This document shows positions 27,199-36,615 of a stretch of 64,000 bases of DNA, piece by piece. The number at the start of each line of letters is the position of its first letter. Position 1 is the first letter of the stretch. The DNA comes from Colwellia sp. M166 (lineage in GTDB: Bacteria; Pseudomonadota; Gammaproteobacteria; Enterobacterales; Alteromonadaceae). Location: assembly GCF_024585285.1 (NCBI RefSeq), contig NZ_CP040755.1:1674001-1738000 (forward strand), read 5' to 3'. The position numbers were made by a program, and so were the translations under genes. The notes under the pieces were generated by a model. The model had not been told where the DNA came from. It ran no database searches and saw only the letters and a program-made list of their open reading frames with translations.

Positions 27199-28200
27199 TT
27201 ATTCATTATCTTTTTTTTCTGGGGGGCTAGACGCTTCATCGTTAACGTTCGCTTCAGCACGTGTGGTAATTCGAATACCACCATTATCAAGTCGAATAAT
27301 ACGAATTTCATTCTCATCATCATGACTTTCAGCATCACTGCTTTTTATCGCTTCGACATCACTAACAGCAATAGTCGGTGTGGCTAATAAATTAGCTTGC
27401 GCTAAGCCGTATTTAGAAATTGCTATTACCACTCGTCGATTCTTGGCTCGGCCTGTTTCCGTGCTATTATCAGCATTAGGATAATATTGCCCGTAACCTT
27501 CAATAGCCATTCGAGCAGGGGTTAAGGTTAACTCTTCCAAAACCCGTAAAATTGCCGTTGCTCGAAATACCGACAACTCCCAGTTTGAAGAATATATTTC
27601 TGTCGCTATAACTTGATTATCAGTATAGCCTCTAACACGAATATAGTTGCTGGCATCGGCAATCACTTGATAGATAACCGTTAATATATCCTTGGCAGCA
27701 TTGGTCGGTGATGATGAACCACTGGGAAATAATAAGCCACTGTTCAATTCAATTTCCAACCAGTCGCCATCAATTTGCAGTTGTGCATAGCCTGACTCAA
27801 CGAGTTCATATAACGCTTCATGAAGATCTTTTTCTAATGAAGTTAATGTTGTACCTACTTGTGCTTCTGATACATTAGATAACATCAATTCACCTGAGAC
27901 TAACTCAGGACCAGCATCTTCTAATATGCCATTGCCAAACAGGCGTTTATTGGTTTTTGCACTATTGACCGGTAGAATATCATCACCATGACCACGGTTT
28001 TTAACTTGCTTTTCATTGGCTTGAAATACCCGACCAATAGATTCAGTCGCAGTTTCAAATGGCTCTTCATTAACCATCGCCATAGCATACAACACGACAA
28101 ATAGTGCAAAAAGTAGTGTCATATAATCAGCATAAGAAACCAACCAACGCTCTACATTGTCATGCTCTACCGAATGGCGCCTTGCACGTAACCGGTTCAT
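27199..28200 (-). CDS. motD: Flagellar stator protein MotD (MotB family)
   Basis: 333 aa. The single transmembrane helix holds the ion-binding aspartate: SYADYMTLLFALFVVLYAMA, Asp near residue 25. A long periplasmic linker leads to an OmpA-like peptidoglycan-binding domain (about 165-270) with YIRVRGYTDNQ and the NRRVVIAISK end. A further acidic, charged C-terminal extension of about 60 residues follows. Its start codon overlaps the motC stop (ATGA). With motC it forms a stator that converts ion flow into rotation. Placement between cheB and parC is the same as motCD in Pseudomonas. Confidence 0.9.
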   Translation of the reverse strand: MNRLRARRHSVEHDNVERWLVSYADYMTLLFALFVVLYAMAMVNEEPFETATESIGRVFQANEKQVKNRGHGDDILPVNSAKTNKRLFGNGILEDAGPELVSGELMLSNVSEAQVGTTLTSLEKDLHEALYELVESGYAQLQIDGDWLEIELNSGLLFPSGSSSPTNAAKDILTVIYQVIADASNYIRVRGYTDNQVIATEIYSSNWELSVFRATAILRVLEELTLTPARMAIEGYGQYYPNADNSTETGRAKNRRVVIAISKYGLAQANLLATPTIAVSDVEAIKSSDAESHDDENEIRIIRLDNGGIRITTRAEANVNDEASSPPEKKDNE

Positions 28201-28943
28201 TGTTCCAACCGAAAGGCCGATAATTTATTTTCAATGGCATGCGGATTTTCGGCAAGTGCAATCGCAATCAACCCTTCAGTCATCATTTCACGATACATAG
28301 TTTGCTGATGCACAATGGCTTTAATTTTATTGGCAACCGGTAAGTAAATTAAATTCGCAAAACCAACACCGTAAATAGTAGCAACAAATGCCGTAGCGAT
28401 GCCTTGTCCTAATAATTGCGGGTCGGCTAAATTGGACATGGCATGAATTAAACCAAGCACCGCCCCCAAAATACCAATCGTCGGGCTATAACCGCCCATG
28501 GATTCAAAAATATGCGCGGAACGCAAATTATGTTCACGATATAAGTCTAAATCTAGTTCAAGCGAAACCCTCAGGTTGTCAACTTCAACACCATCAACCA
28601 ACAGGTTTAAACCTTTATTAACATAAAAGTCATTTTCTTCTTCTGCAATATGTTCAAGTGATAAAAAGCCAAGCTCCCGTGCTTTTTCAGCCCAATGTAC
28701 AACTGATTCAATGCCCTGTTCAATATCATATTTAGGCGGATAAAATAACCATTTCAGTAAGGTCATTGCATGTAAAAACTGGCTTTGTGAAGACTGCAAC
28801 ATCACAGCGCCAAGCGTACCGCCAAAAACAATAATAAAGGCTGGTAGCTCTAATAACGAAGAGATTGCACCGCCATCAATAATAAAGCCAAAGTAAATCG
28901 CTAAGATGGCAATAACTAATCCTGAGATGCTCAGTTTATCCAT
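28197..28943 (-). CDS. motC: Flagellar stator protein MotC (MotA family)
   Basis: 248 aa with four transmembrane segments, including [18 protein letters not shown] at the N-terminus and the pair [20 protein letters not shown] and [21 protein letters not shown], which hold the conserved Pro and Thr residues of the ion path. The cytoplasmic loop between TM2 and TM3 (about residues 50-145) includes [19 protein letters not shown] and provides the charged rotor contacts. The ATG at 28943 is preferred to an upstream in-frame start (29012) deep inside cheB, since AAGGAA lies eight bases before it and the resulting protein begins at the family's normal point. It overlaps cheB by 8 bp. Confidence 0.9.
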   Translation of the reverse strand: MDKLSISGLVIAILAIYFGFIIDGGAISSLLELPAFIIVFGGTLGAVMLQSSQSQFLHAMTLLKWLFYPPKYDIEQGIESVVHWAEKARELGFLSLEHIAEEENDFYVNKGLNLLVDGVEVDNLRVSLELDLDLYREHNLRSAHIFESMGGYSPTIGILGAVLGLIHAMSNLADPQLLGQGIATAFVATIYGVGFANLIYLPVANKIKAIVHQQTMYREMMTEGLIAIALAENPHAIENKLSAFRLEQ

Positions 28944-30057
28944 ACTGTATTTCCTTAAGAATTGCAGATGGAAAGCTTTCAAGTGCCAGTGATAATGTTG
29001 ATATACCGGCAACGGCTACCGCTTGCGGCATACCATAAACAACACAGGACTCTTCATCTTGTGCCCAAATAGTTGCGCCTTTGGCTTTTAACAATCGTGA
29101 ACCTTCACGTCCGTCAGCGCCCATCCCAGTTAATATGACGCCTAAAACATTGCCACCAAAAACTTTAGCAGCAGAGCCAAAACTAATATCTACACTGGGT
29201 TTAAATGCGATCCGTTCAGAATCATCTTCCAATATTCTTAATTTCGCAGCATTTTCTGTGCCGTCAATAATCATTTGCTTACCGCCAGGCGCTAAATAGG
29301 CACAACCTGGCTTTAAAATATCACCCGAAGACGCTTGCTTTACATTTATTTTGCAAAGCGTATTCAAGCGATTAGCAAAGGCTAAGGTAAATGCAGCAGG
29401 CATATGCTGGATCAAGATAATAGGTAGAGGGAAGTCTTCAGGTAATTGCGTTAATAATTTTTGTAATGCTACAGGCCCCCCTGTTGAGGTGCCTATTGCC
29501 AATAATTTATATGACTTCCCTGAACTCTTTTTTAATACCGAACTTGAGCGTAGGCTGGTATTTTCAGCAGTTGCTGCTCTCGCTAATGGCGCGGTTTTAG
29601 CTTTAGTATCATCGAGAGCACGGGAGCGAAAAGTCGAGATGCGTGGTAACCTTGCACCTTTCTTTTTTGCTAATTGCATTACACGTTGACGTAATAAACT
29701 GCCGGCATCTTCAGTATTCTTAGCAATTTCATTAAATTTTTTCGGCAAAAAATCTAATGCCCCGGCATCTAAAGCATCAAGTGTTGCTTTAGCACCGGCA
29801 TGCGTTAAGGAAGAAAACATAATAATGGCAGTCGGTGCTTTTGCCATTATTTGTTTAACAGCGTCAATGCCATTGAGTAATGGCATTTCTATATCCATGG
29901 TGATCACGTCAGGCTTTAAGGCAATCGCCTTCTCTACCGCATCTATACCATTAATAGCGACATCGATAACGTCAAGATCAGGATCTTTGTTGAGAATATC
30001 CGTTACTCGGCGTCGAAAAAAACTGGAGTCATCAACCACCAATACTTTAAAGGACAT
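28936..30057 (-). CDS. cheB: Protein-glutamate methylesterase/glutaminase CheB
   Basis: 373 aa. It demethylates receptor glutamates during adaptation. An N-terminal receiver domain (residues 1-120) has the acceptor Asp near 55 in [13 protein letters not shown] and a KK pair after. A linker follows, then the C-terminal methylesterase domain (about 185-373) with the catalytic Ser in [15 protein letters not shown], His in [10 protein letters not shown] and Asp in [14 protein letters not shown]. Receiver phosphorylation by CheA normally relieves inhibition of the esterase. No cheR is present in this cluster; in relatives it lies elsewhere. Confidence 0.95.
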   Translation of the reverse strand: MSFKVLVVDDSSFFRRRVTDILNKDPDLDVIDVAINGIDAVEKAIALKPDVITMDIEMPLLNGIDAVKQIMAKAPTAIIMFSSLTHAGAKATLDALDAGALDFLPKKFNEIAKNTEDAGSLLRQRVMQLAKKKGARLPRISTFRSRALDDTKAKTAPLARAATAENTSLRSSSVLKKSSGKSYKLLAIGTSTGGPVALQKLLTQLPEDFPLPIILIQHMPAAFTLAFANRLNTLCKINVKQASSGDILKPGCAYLAPGGKQMIIDGTENAAKLRILEDDSERIAFKPSVDISFGSAAKVFGGNVLGVILTGMGADGREGSRLLKAKGATIWAQDEESCVVYGMPQAVAVAGISTLSLALESFPSAILKEIQYG

Positions 30058-30088
30058 TTACTAGCTCTTTCCTATCTTGATTACCTCA

Positions 30089-32182
30089 TTATGAGCGTAA
30101 TTTTTTATTCACTACCGATTTTTTAGCATAATATTTCAACATGTTAGGCACATCAATAATTAATGCTATGCCACCATCACTGGTGATTGTGGCTCCCGCC
30201 ATACCTGGAGTACCATGTAATAATCTATCTAGCGGCTTAATAACCACTTCTTCTTGACCAATTAAACTATCAACAACAAAACCAACTTGTTGGTTACCTA
30301 ACTGCACAATAACCACGTGTCCACGGTCTCTTGGCTTATCAACATAATCTCGTACCAACCACTGGTCAAGATAAAACAGTGGAATAGCTTTTTCCCGAAC
30401 AATAATGGTCAATTGTCCATCGACTAAGTTAGTTTTAGTTAAATCAAGGTGGAATATTTCATTAACACCAGCCAATGGTAAGGCAAAAGTCTGCTTGCCA
30501 ATAACCACCATTAAGGTCGGTAATATCGCAAGTGTTAATGGCACTTTAATTTCCAGTATCGTACCAACGCCCATCTCTGAGTCAATGTTGACCGTACCGT
30601 TTAGCTGGGTGATTTTAGTTTTAACCACGTCCATGCCGACACCACGGCCTGACACTTCTGAAATTTCAGTTTTTGTGGAAAATCCTGGGGCAAAAATCAA
30701 ACTAAAAGCTTCTTTATTAGGCATTCTCGCTGCAGCATCTGCATCTAAAACGCCTCGCGCTATAGCAATATCTTTTAGTTTTTCAGCATTCATACCGGCA
30801 CCATCATCACGAATAGTCAGTAGAATATGGTCACCTTCTTGCGAGGCCGATAAAACCACAACACCTTCACGCGGTTTACCCGCTGCTTCACGTTTATCAG
30901 GTGTTTCGATACCATGATCAACCGAATTACGCACAAGATGCACTAAAGGATCCGCTAACGCCTCAACTAAATTTTTATCTAAATCGGTTTCTTCACCTTC
31001 AAGAATAAGTCTGATTTCTTTATTTAAACTACGGGCTAAGTCACGTACGACTCGAGGAAAGCGCCCAAAAACTTTTTTAATTGGCTGCATACGCGTTTTC
31101 ATTACCGCGCCTTGCAAGTCAGTTGTAACAGCATCTAGATTTGATACCGCTTTGGTTAGCTCTTCATCTTCTTTGGTCATACCCAAGCTAGTCAGGCGGT
31201 TACGCACTAAAACTAACTCACCAACCATATTCATGATTTGATCTAAGCGTTTAGTATCGACCCTAACCGTTGTTTCAGCTTGCGCTGGCTTTGTCGGTGC
31301 AGCTTTAGCTTCACTTTTAACAGGAACTGCTGCGGCAACAGGCTTGGCTTCTGCTTTCTTCGCCGGAACAGGAGTAACGGCTTTTACCGGCGCAGCTTTA
31401 GGTTCTTCAATTACGGGTTGAGCTTTAGGGCTTTGACCTTTGCCATGAAGTTCATCTAACAGCGATTCAAACTCATCGTCACCAATTTCATCTGACGTAG
31501 CAGAAGCCGTTGCTTTAGTATTTGTTGCGGCAATGGCAGGTGAAAACGCACCTTGGCCATGAAGCTCGTCTAATAATGATTCAAATTCATCATCTGAAAT
31601 ATCATTACTATTTGATATTGTAGGTGCAGGAGTGACCGGAGCACTTGTTGATGGTGCCCCGCCGCCATGTAATTCATCCAAGAGACGTTCAAATTCATCT
31701 TCTGACATCTCATCATTTGAGCCATTACCTGTCGGTATTGGGCTAGCTGCTGGGGCAATTTCTTCCACGGGTGCAGCGACAACTTCTTGTCCTTCAGGTG
31801 CTGATAAGCGATGTAATTCGGCTAATAAACTAGGCGCTGCGCTTGATAAAGCTTCTTGATTTTGCACTTGAGCAAACATTTCATTAATAGTATCAAGTGC
31901 TTGTAAGATAACATCCATTAACTCAGAGGTAACTGAACGTTGATGAGTTCTTAAAGTATCAAAAACATTTTCCGCACCATGACAGGCATCAACCAATTCA
32001 GTCAGTGACAGAAAACCAGCGCCGCCTTTTACGGTGTGAAAACCTCTAAAGATAGCATTGAGTAATTCGGCATTATGAGGGTCATTTTCAAGCTCAACTA
32101 ATTGCTCTGACAATGTCTCAAGTATTTCGCCAGCTTCGATTAAAAAATCCTGAAGAATTTCTTCATCTTGTTCAAATGACAT
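30089..32182 (-). CDS. cheA: Chemotaxis histidine kinase CheA with three tandem CheY-binding-like peptides
   Basis: 697 aa. P1 (HPt) holds the phospho-accepting His near 49 (FRGFHTVKGGAGFL). Instead of a compact P2 domain, the low-complexity linker carries three copies of a 17-residue motif, near residues 159-175, 195-211 and 233-249, with consensus (S/G)DDEFESLLDELHGxG. The dimerisation P3 domain starts at about 305 (VRVDTKRLDQIMNMVGELVLVRNRL). The P4 ATPase has the N-box LVHLVRNSVDHGIE, DDGAGM and GRGVGMDVV. P5 (CheW-like) ends the protein. The peptides resemble the CheY-binding tails of FliM and CheZ encoded in the same cluster; binding of CheY to them is an inference. Confidence 0.96.
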   Translation of the reverse strand: MSFEQDEEILQDFLIEAGEILETLSEQLVELENDPHNAELLNAIFRGFHTVKGGAGFLSLTELVDACHGAENVFDTLRTHQRSVTSELMDVILQALDTINEMFAQVQNQEALSSAAPSLLAELHRLSAPEGQEVVAAPVEEIAPAASPIPTGNGSNDEMSEDEFERLLDELHGGGAPSTSAPVTPAPTISNSNDISDDEFESLLDELHGQGAFSPAIAATNTKATASATSDEIGDDEFESLLDELHGKGQSPKAQPVIEEPKAAPVKAVTPVPAKKAEAKPVAAAVPVKSEAKAAPTKPAQAETTVRVDTKRLDQIMNMVGELVLVRNRLTSLGMTKEDEELTKAVSNLDAVTTDLQGAVMKTRMQPIKKVFGRFPRVVRDLARSLNKEIRLILEGEETDLDKNLVEALADPLVHLVRNSVDHGIETPDKREAAGKPREGVVVLSASQEGDHILLTIRDDGAGMNAEKLKDIAIARGVLDADAAARMPNKEAFSLIFAPGFSTKTEISEVSGRGVGMDVVKTKITQLNGTVNIDSEMGVGTILEIKVPLTLAILPTLMVVIGKQTFALPLAGVNEIFHLDLTKTNLVDGQLTIIVREKAIPLFYLDQWLVRDYVDKPRDRGHVVIVQLGNQQVGFVVDSLIGQEEVVIKPLDRLLHGTPGMAGATITSDGGIALIIDVPNMLKYYAKKSVVNKKLRS

Positions 32183-32195
32183 TCAGTAACTCCTA

Positions 32196-32939
32196 TTAAA
32201 AACCTAAGCTTGATAATAAATCGTCAACATCGTCTTGATCTGAAACAACATCTTGGCGACTTTCGCTATTCATTATTGGGCCTTCGACTAAATTCTTGCC
32301 CACTTTGGGTAGGTAATCCGCTTTTTCTGGCTCAGAATTCATGCCAAATGCTGTCAGCATATTTATCAGACTATCTTCTACTTCACGAACTAAATCAATA
32401 ACTTTTCGTATAACTTGACCGGTAAGATCTTGAAAGTCTTGCGCCATTAAAACATCAGTCATCAAGCCATGAATTTTATTTGTTTCTTTTTCTGTTGTTT
32501 TCAACAAAATATCGATATCTCGACATAATACCTTAAATTCACCGACATCAAGATCATTGTGCATTAGCTTATGCCACAATGGCTTAACTGTACTAATTTG
32601 TTGTTGGATGCTATCAATGACAGGAAAAATTGTTTCCACGGCATCCATGGTTTTATTCGCGGCTTCTTCGGTGCGACTGATGACGAAGTTTAATCTTTCT
32701 TTAGCATCAGGAATATCCGCTGTAGCTAAATCATTTAAACGTGAATCAAGATGAAAATTATTCAACGAGTCATGTAATTGCCGTGTCAATTTGCCAATTT
32801 CTGCAAACAATGCGGTGTTAATCGGACTTTGAATTTCTGCAATTAACTCATCAGCTTTATCTTGTTGATCGGTTTCTATATATTCAACCAACAATTTAGC
32901 CTGTTCCAGAGAAACATGGACACTAGTATTTGTACTCAT
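32196..32939 (-). CDS. cheZ: CheY-P phosphatase CheZ
   Basis: 247 aa four-helix-bundle phosphatase. The active-site region is recognisable as LMAQDFQDLTGQVIRKVIDLV near residues 150-170, containing the catalytic Gln of the QDFQDLTGQ motif. The extreme C-terminus, QDDVDDLLSSLGF, is the CheY-binding peptide and is nearly identical to that of E. coli CheZ. It is encoded between cheY (30-bp gap) and cheA (13-bp gap). Confidence 0.95.
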   Translation of the reverse strand: MSTNTSVHVSLEQAKLLVEYIETDQQDKADELIAEIQSPINTALFAEIGKLTRQLHDSLNNFHLDSRLNDLATADIPDAKERLNFVISRTEEAANKTMDAVETIFPVIDSIQQQISTVKPLWHKLMHNDLDVGEFKVLCRDIDILLKTTEKETNKIHGLMTDVLMAQDFQDLTGQVIRKVIDLVREVEDSLINMLTAFGMNSEPEKADYLPKVGKNLVEGPIMNSESRQDVVSDQDDVDDLLSSLGF

Positions 32940-32969
32940 ATCACGTCCTTGCGTAACAAAATCAAATAA

Positions 32970-33353
32970 TTAACCAAGACGTTCAAAGATTTTATCAAGT
33001 TTGCTATTTAGCGTGGCAGCGGTAAATGGTTTAACAATATAGCCATTAACACCCGCTTGAGCAGCCATAACGATTTGCTCTTTTTTCGCTTCAGCAGTTA
33101 CCATTAATACCGGAATATGTGACAATTTACTGTCAGCTCTAATCGCTTTAAGTAAGTCAATCCCTTGCATGCCGGGCATATTCCAATCAGTAACCACAAA
33201 ATCAAAGGCACCGTCTTTTAGCATCGGCAATGCCGTACTGCCATCATCAGCTTCTGAGATGTTGGTGAAACCCAAGTCACGTAACAAATTTTTGATTATT
33301 CGTCTCATTGTTGAGAAATCATCAACAACAAGCACTTTCATATTTTTATCCAA
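32970..33353 (-). CDS. cheY: Chemotaxis response regulator CheY
   Basis: 127 aa single receiver domain that, when phosphorylated by CheA, binds FliM/FliN and changes motor rotation. Key residues: acidic pair in VLVVDDFS, acceptor Asp near 56 in [13 protein letters not shown], Thr in [13 protein letters not shown] and Lys in [15 protein letters not shown] at 33353 is chosen as start: GGAGG lies five bases upstream, and the resulting N-terminus [14 protein letters not shown] is that of the CheY family. The more distal ATG (33374) would place the ribosome binding site inside the gene and add seven unmatched residues. Confidence 0.94.
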   Translation of the reverse strand: MDKNMKVLVVDDFSTMRRIIKNLLRDLGFTNISEADDGSTALPMLKDGAFDFVVTDWNMPGMQGIDLLKAIRADSKLSHIPVLMVTAEAKKEQIVMAAQAGVNGYIVKPFTAATLNSKLDKIFERLG

Positions 33354-33403
33354 GGCACCCTCCGGTGAGAACATTTAAAATTATAACGATACGAGTATTC
33401 TAC

Positions 33404-34117
33404 TTAACTTTGCCACGATTGCATACGAGCTTTTAGTCTATGCATAGCCTGACTGTGTATTTGGCTTACCCGTGATTCACTCACATCAAGTACTTGGCCA
33501 ATTTCCCTCAGGTTGAGCTCTTCATCATAATATAATGACAGTACTAAAGCTTCACGCTCGGGTAAAGAGGAAATGCATTCAGCCAATGATTTTTTGAAGA
33601 TACTATGCTCAATGTTAGCATAAGGTTCATCTTGTTGATGGTTATGTGCTAGTTCAATAACATCTTCGCTAACACCTAAGTCGTCAATCCCCAATATTTT
33701 ACCTGAACTTACTTCATTGAGCATATGATGATATTCATTTATCGAAATATCAAGTTTTTCAGCAACTTCAATATCAGAAACATCACGACCGTATGCTGCT
33801 TCTAAATTTTTGATTGCTTCGCTGATCATCCGGCTATTTTTATGTACGGAACGAGGAACCCAGTCACCACGGCGGATCTCATCAAGCATTGCACCACGAA
33901 TTCGAATACCAGCAAAGGTTTCAAAGCTAGCCCCTTTGGTATTATCAAAATTATTAGCCGCTTCGAGTAATCCTATCATGCCCGATTGAATAAGGTCATC
34001 TACGATAACACTGGCAGGTAACCGAGCAAGTAAATGATAAGCAATTCGTTTTACTAATACCGTGTGTTGCTCCAACAAAGCTGTTTTATCAACACTATAA
34101 GTATGTAATTTAACCAC
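33404..34117 (-). CDS. fliA: Flagellar sigma factor FliA (sigma-28)
   Basis: 237 aa. It directs transcription of late flagellar genes. Region 2 is visible as LVKRIAYHLLARLPASVIVDD and IQSGMIGLLEAANNF with the DEIRRGDWVPRSV element. Region 3 spans the centre. Region 4 (ALVLSLYYDEELNLREIGQV and SRVSQIHSQAMHRLKARM) is the -35 binding helix-turn-helix. The start is GTG at 34117. It follows flhG by 21 bp and precedes cheY; in Vibrio and Pseudomonas it is inhibited by FlgM, not encoded here. Confidence 0.95.
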   Translation of the reverse strand: MVKLHTYSVDKTALLEQHTVLVKRIAYHLLARLPASVIVDDLIQSGMIGLLEAANNFDNTKGASFETFAGIRIRGAMLDEIRRGDWVPRSVHKNSRMISEAIKNLEAAYGRDVSDIEVAEKLDISINEYHHMLNEVSSGKILGIDDLGVSEDVIELAHNHQQDEPYANIEHSIFKKSLAECISSLPEREALVLSLYYDEELNLREIGQVLDVSESRVSQIHSQAMHRLKARMQSWQS

Positions 34118-34138
34118 TATAGTTCACTTCTCTGTTGG

Positions 34139-34981
34139 TTAGTGTTCTAGTAACTGCTCAATAAAAAACTCTAAGTGCCCAGAAGCTTGTTGTGGCACTG
34201 GCCAACTTATAATATTCTGAGCAAGTGATTTTAGGCTAACTGCGGCAGGGGAGTCGGGAAATGCTTCAACAATCGCTTGTTGTTTTCTCACTGATTTACG
34301 GATATTTTCGTCAAAAGGTATAACAGCAACTAACTCTAAAGTAACATCCAAAAATCTGTCTGTGACTTTCGAAAGCTTAGCATATAGCTGTTGACCTTCT
34401 TTTGCACTGCGCACCATGTTAGCCACTACTTTAAATTTAAATAAACCGTGATCTCGGCTTAATAACTTCATCAGCGCATAGCAATCCGTGATTGACGTTG
34501 GCTCGTCGCATACCACTAATAAAACATCTTGTGATGCTCGACAAAAACTCAATACCATATCCGAGATGCCGGCGGCAGTATCAACAATTAAAATATCAAA
34601 TTTTGTTTGCATATCGCTAAAGGCACGAATAAGACCAGCATGTTCAGCAGGTGTTAAATCGACCATAGATTGCGTGCCAGATGTAGCGGGGATAATGTTA
34701 ATACCAGCGGGACCTTGAATGATAATATCATCTAACTCGCACTCGCCGGACAAAACATGAGACAAGTTACGTTGTACACGCAGACCTAGCATCACATCAA
34801 CATTAGCTAAACCTAAATCAGCATCTAGTACTAAAACCCGCTTGCCTAATTTTGCTAAAGAAATCGCGGTATTAAGGGAAATATTAGTCTTACCAACGCC
34901 ACCTTTACCACCTGAAACTGCTATGACTTTTATATGTTGGGGATCTTGCATCTTTCTTAAGCCACTCGCTTGATCTATCAT
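34139..34981 (-). CDS. flhG: Flagellar number regulator FlhG (FleN), MinD/ParA-like ATPase
   Basis: 280 aa. The deviant Walker A motif AVSGGKGGVGKTNISLNTA lies near residues 22-40, LVLDADLGLANVDVMLGL near 50-67, and the Walker B segment DILIVDTAAGISDMVLSF near 133-150. It carries the short N-terminal DQASGLRKM extension that in relatives contacts and activates the FlhF GTPase. FlhG keeps polar flagella to one per cell by antagonising FlhF and FlrA. A C-terminal amphipathic tail (LEFFIEQLLEH) fits membrane association. Confidence 0.95.
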   Translation of the reverse strand: MIDQASGLRKMQDPQHIKVIAVSGGKGGVGKTNISLNTAISLAKLGKRVLVLDADLGLANVDVMLGLRVQRNLSHVLSGECELDDIIIQGPAGINIIPATSGTQSMVDLTPAEHAGLIRAFSDMQTKFDILIVDTAAGISDMVLSFCRASQDVLLVVCDEPTSITDCYALMKLLSRDHGLFKFKVVANMVRSAKEGQQLYAKLSKVTDRFLDVTLELVAVIPFDENIRKSVRKQQAIVEAFPDSPAAVSLKSLAQNIISWPVPQQASGHLEFFIEQLLEH

Positions 34982-35025
34982 CTTATATAACTTCTCTATA
35001 TAACTGCGCCGCTATCGTAAGGCGA

Positions 35026-36570
35026 CTATACTGCAACGGCTGCGGCGGGTGTCCGCCAAGAAACAGCTACTGAACTTTGAGATTTTATTGCCATTCTATC
35101 TGCAAGCGTAACTAATTTCTCAGCATTTGCAACCTTAATATCTTCCGGAACTCTTTGACCATCAGTAAGATAGCCAATTGCTAAGCCATTTTGCAGTGAT
35201 GTAGTGATAATTTCACCAACACTCAAGCTTTCATCTAGCTTGGTATAAATACAGCCCGCTAATGGAATACGTTTAAAGCGCTCAACATTCTCTTGCATGA
35301 CACGCTGTTGAGTATTTGCAGATAGCACTAAGTAGTTACGAATTCTAACACGAGCATTAGCAATTAAGGTAGTCAAATGCTCAGTTAAGCGCATATCTCT
35401 TTGTCCCATACCCGCGGTATCAATTAAGATTAACTTTTTTTGTGAAAATTGTTGTAATAGGTTGTCTAACTCATTGCCGTCATTAGCAAGTTTAACTTGG
35501 CAACCAATAATACGCCCATAAGTTGACAGTTGTTCAAAACCCGCAATACGATAGCTATCAGTTGAAATCAAGACCACTTGATCGGCACCGTGAATTTGTG
35601 CAAATCGTGCCGCTAATTTTGCTATAGTGGTGGTTTTACCTACACCTGTTGGACCAACAAGAGACACTACACCGCCACGCTGTATAATATCGTTATTGGT
35701 GGTATTTAGTTGTTGAGCAATAATATGCTTTGCTTGCTGCCAAGCATCTTGCTCTTGAGTATTTGCTGGAATATAGCCCGCTATTTGGTCAGCCACTTGC
35801 TCATTAAGCCCCATCGCCATTAACTTATTAACAAGCACAGCGCGCATCGGATCTTTCTGCGCCATATCTTGCCACATCAAGCCAGACATTTGATGTTCTA
35901 ATAACTGACGAATAGATGACATTTCTTTTTGCATATCCGCAAACTCTGCACTGCTTACTTGATGATCATGACGAGCATTTTTTTGTCCGGTAGATGCCAT
36001 TGGCTGAACGGTCGTGTCATTATAATGACTTTCTACAGAGTTAGTCGCTGTTTGCTGCATTGCTACTGGCGACTCCATCGTATTAGACTGCTCTAGACGG
36101 CTAGTGAAGTTTTTAAACTGTTGTTCAATATCAGGGGTTGCTACTGCACTGTTTTCGCTAGGATTAGCTTTAGCTGTTGAGTTTTCTATTTGACTATTAA
36201 ATGCTCGCGTTGCTGGTGATTTATCGTAACCATTTTGTTGTACTTGTCGACTTAACAACGCAGCTAGGCTATCAGCTGGTGCCGTTGCTGACTGTTCAGT
36301 TACTTCAGATCTATGACCAATTGCCACAGTATCTTCCGCAAAATCAACTCGCTCTGCAGCTGCCGCATTTAGCTGTACATTCTTACCCTGGTTATCCGCT
36401 GCTAACGACTGGGCCGGCTTAACGTTTTGGTTATAATCAACCGCTGCCATTAATTCGACACCTTCAGCAATCTTTTTATTAGACATAATAACGGCATCAG
36501 CACCTAGCTCTTCTTTAATCTGTGCCAGTGCAGTTCTCATATCTTTTGCTACGTAACGTCTAATTTTCAC
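35026..36570 (-). CDS. flhF: Flagellar polar-localisation SRP-like GTPase FlhF
   Basis: 514 aa. An N-terminal basic B region (KIRRYVAKDMRTALAQIKEELGADAVIMSNKK) is followed by a long low-complexity Gln/Ala/Ser-rich linker (about 60-240), then the NG GTPase: GPTGVGKTTTIAKLAARFA near 302, STDSYRIAGFEQLSTYGRI, LIDTAGMGQRD and YTKLDESLSVG. It places the flagellum at the pole. The GTG at 36570 is preferred because AAGGGG lies six bases upstream and it yields the family N-terminus MKIRRY. The TTG at 36576 would abut the Shine-Dalgarno. Confidence 0.94.
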   Translation of the reverse strand: MKIRRYVAKDMRTALAQIKEELGADAVIMSNKKIAEGVELMAAVDYNQNVKPAQSLAADNQGKNVQLNAAAAERVDFAEDTVAIGHRSEVTEQSATAPADSLAALLSRQVQQNGYDKSPATRAFNSQIENSTAKANPSENSAVATPDIEQQFKNFTSRLEQSNTMESPVAMQQTATNSVESHYNDTTVQPMASTGQKNARHDHQVSSAEFADMQKEMSSIRQLLEHQMSGLMWQDMAQKDPMRAVLVNKLMAMGLNEQVADQIAGYIPANTQEQDAWQQAKHIIAQQLNTTNNDIIQRGGVVSLVGPTGVGKTTTIAKLAARFAQIHGADQVVLISTDSYRIAGFEQLSTYGRIIGCQVKLANDGNELDNLLQQFSQKKLILIDTAGMGQRDMRLTEHLTTLIANARVRIRNYLVLSANTQQRVMQENVERFKRIPLAGCIYTKLDESLSVGEIITTSLQNGLAIGYLTDGQRVPEDIKVANAEKLVTLADRMAIKSQSSVAVSWRTPAAAVAV

Positions 36571-36615
36571 GGCCAACCCCTTATAATTCAGTACAACTTA
36601 CATTGAAGCATTCTT

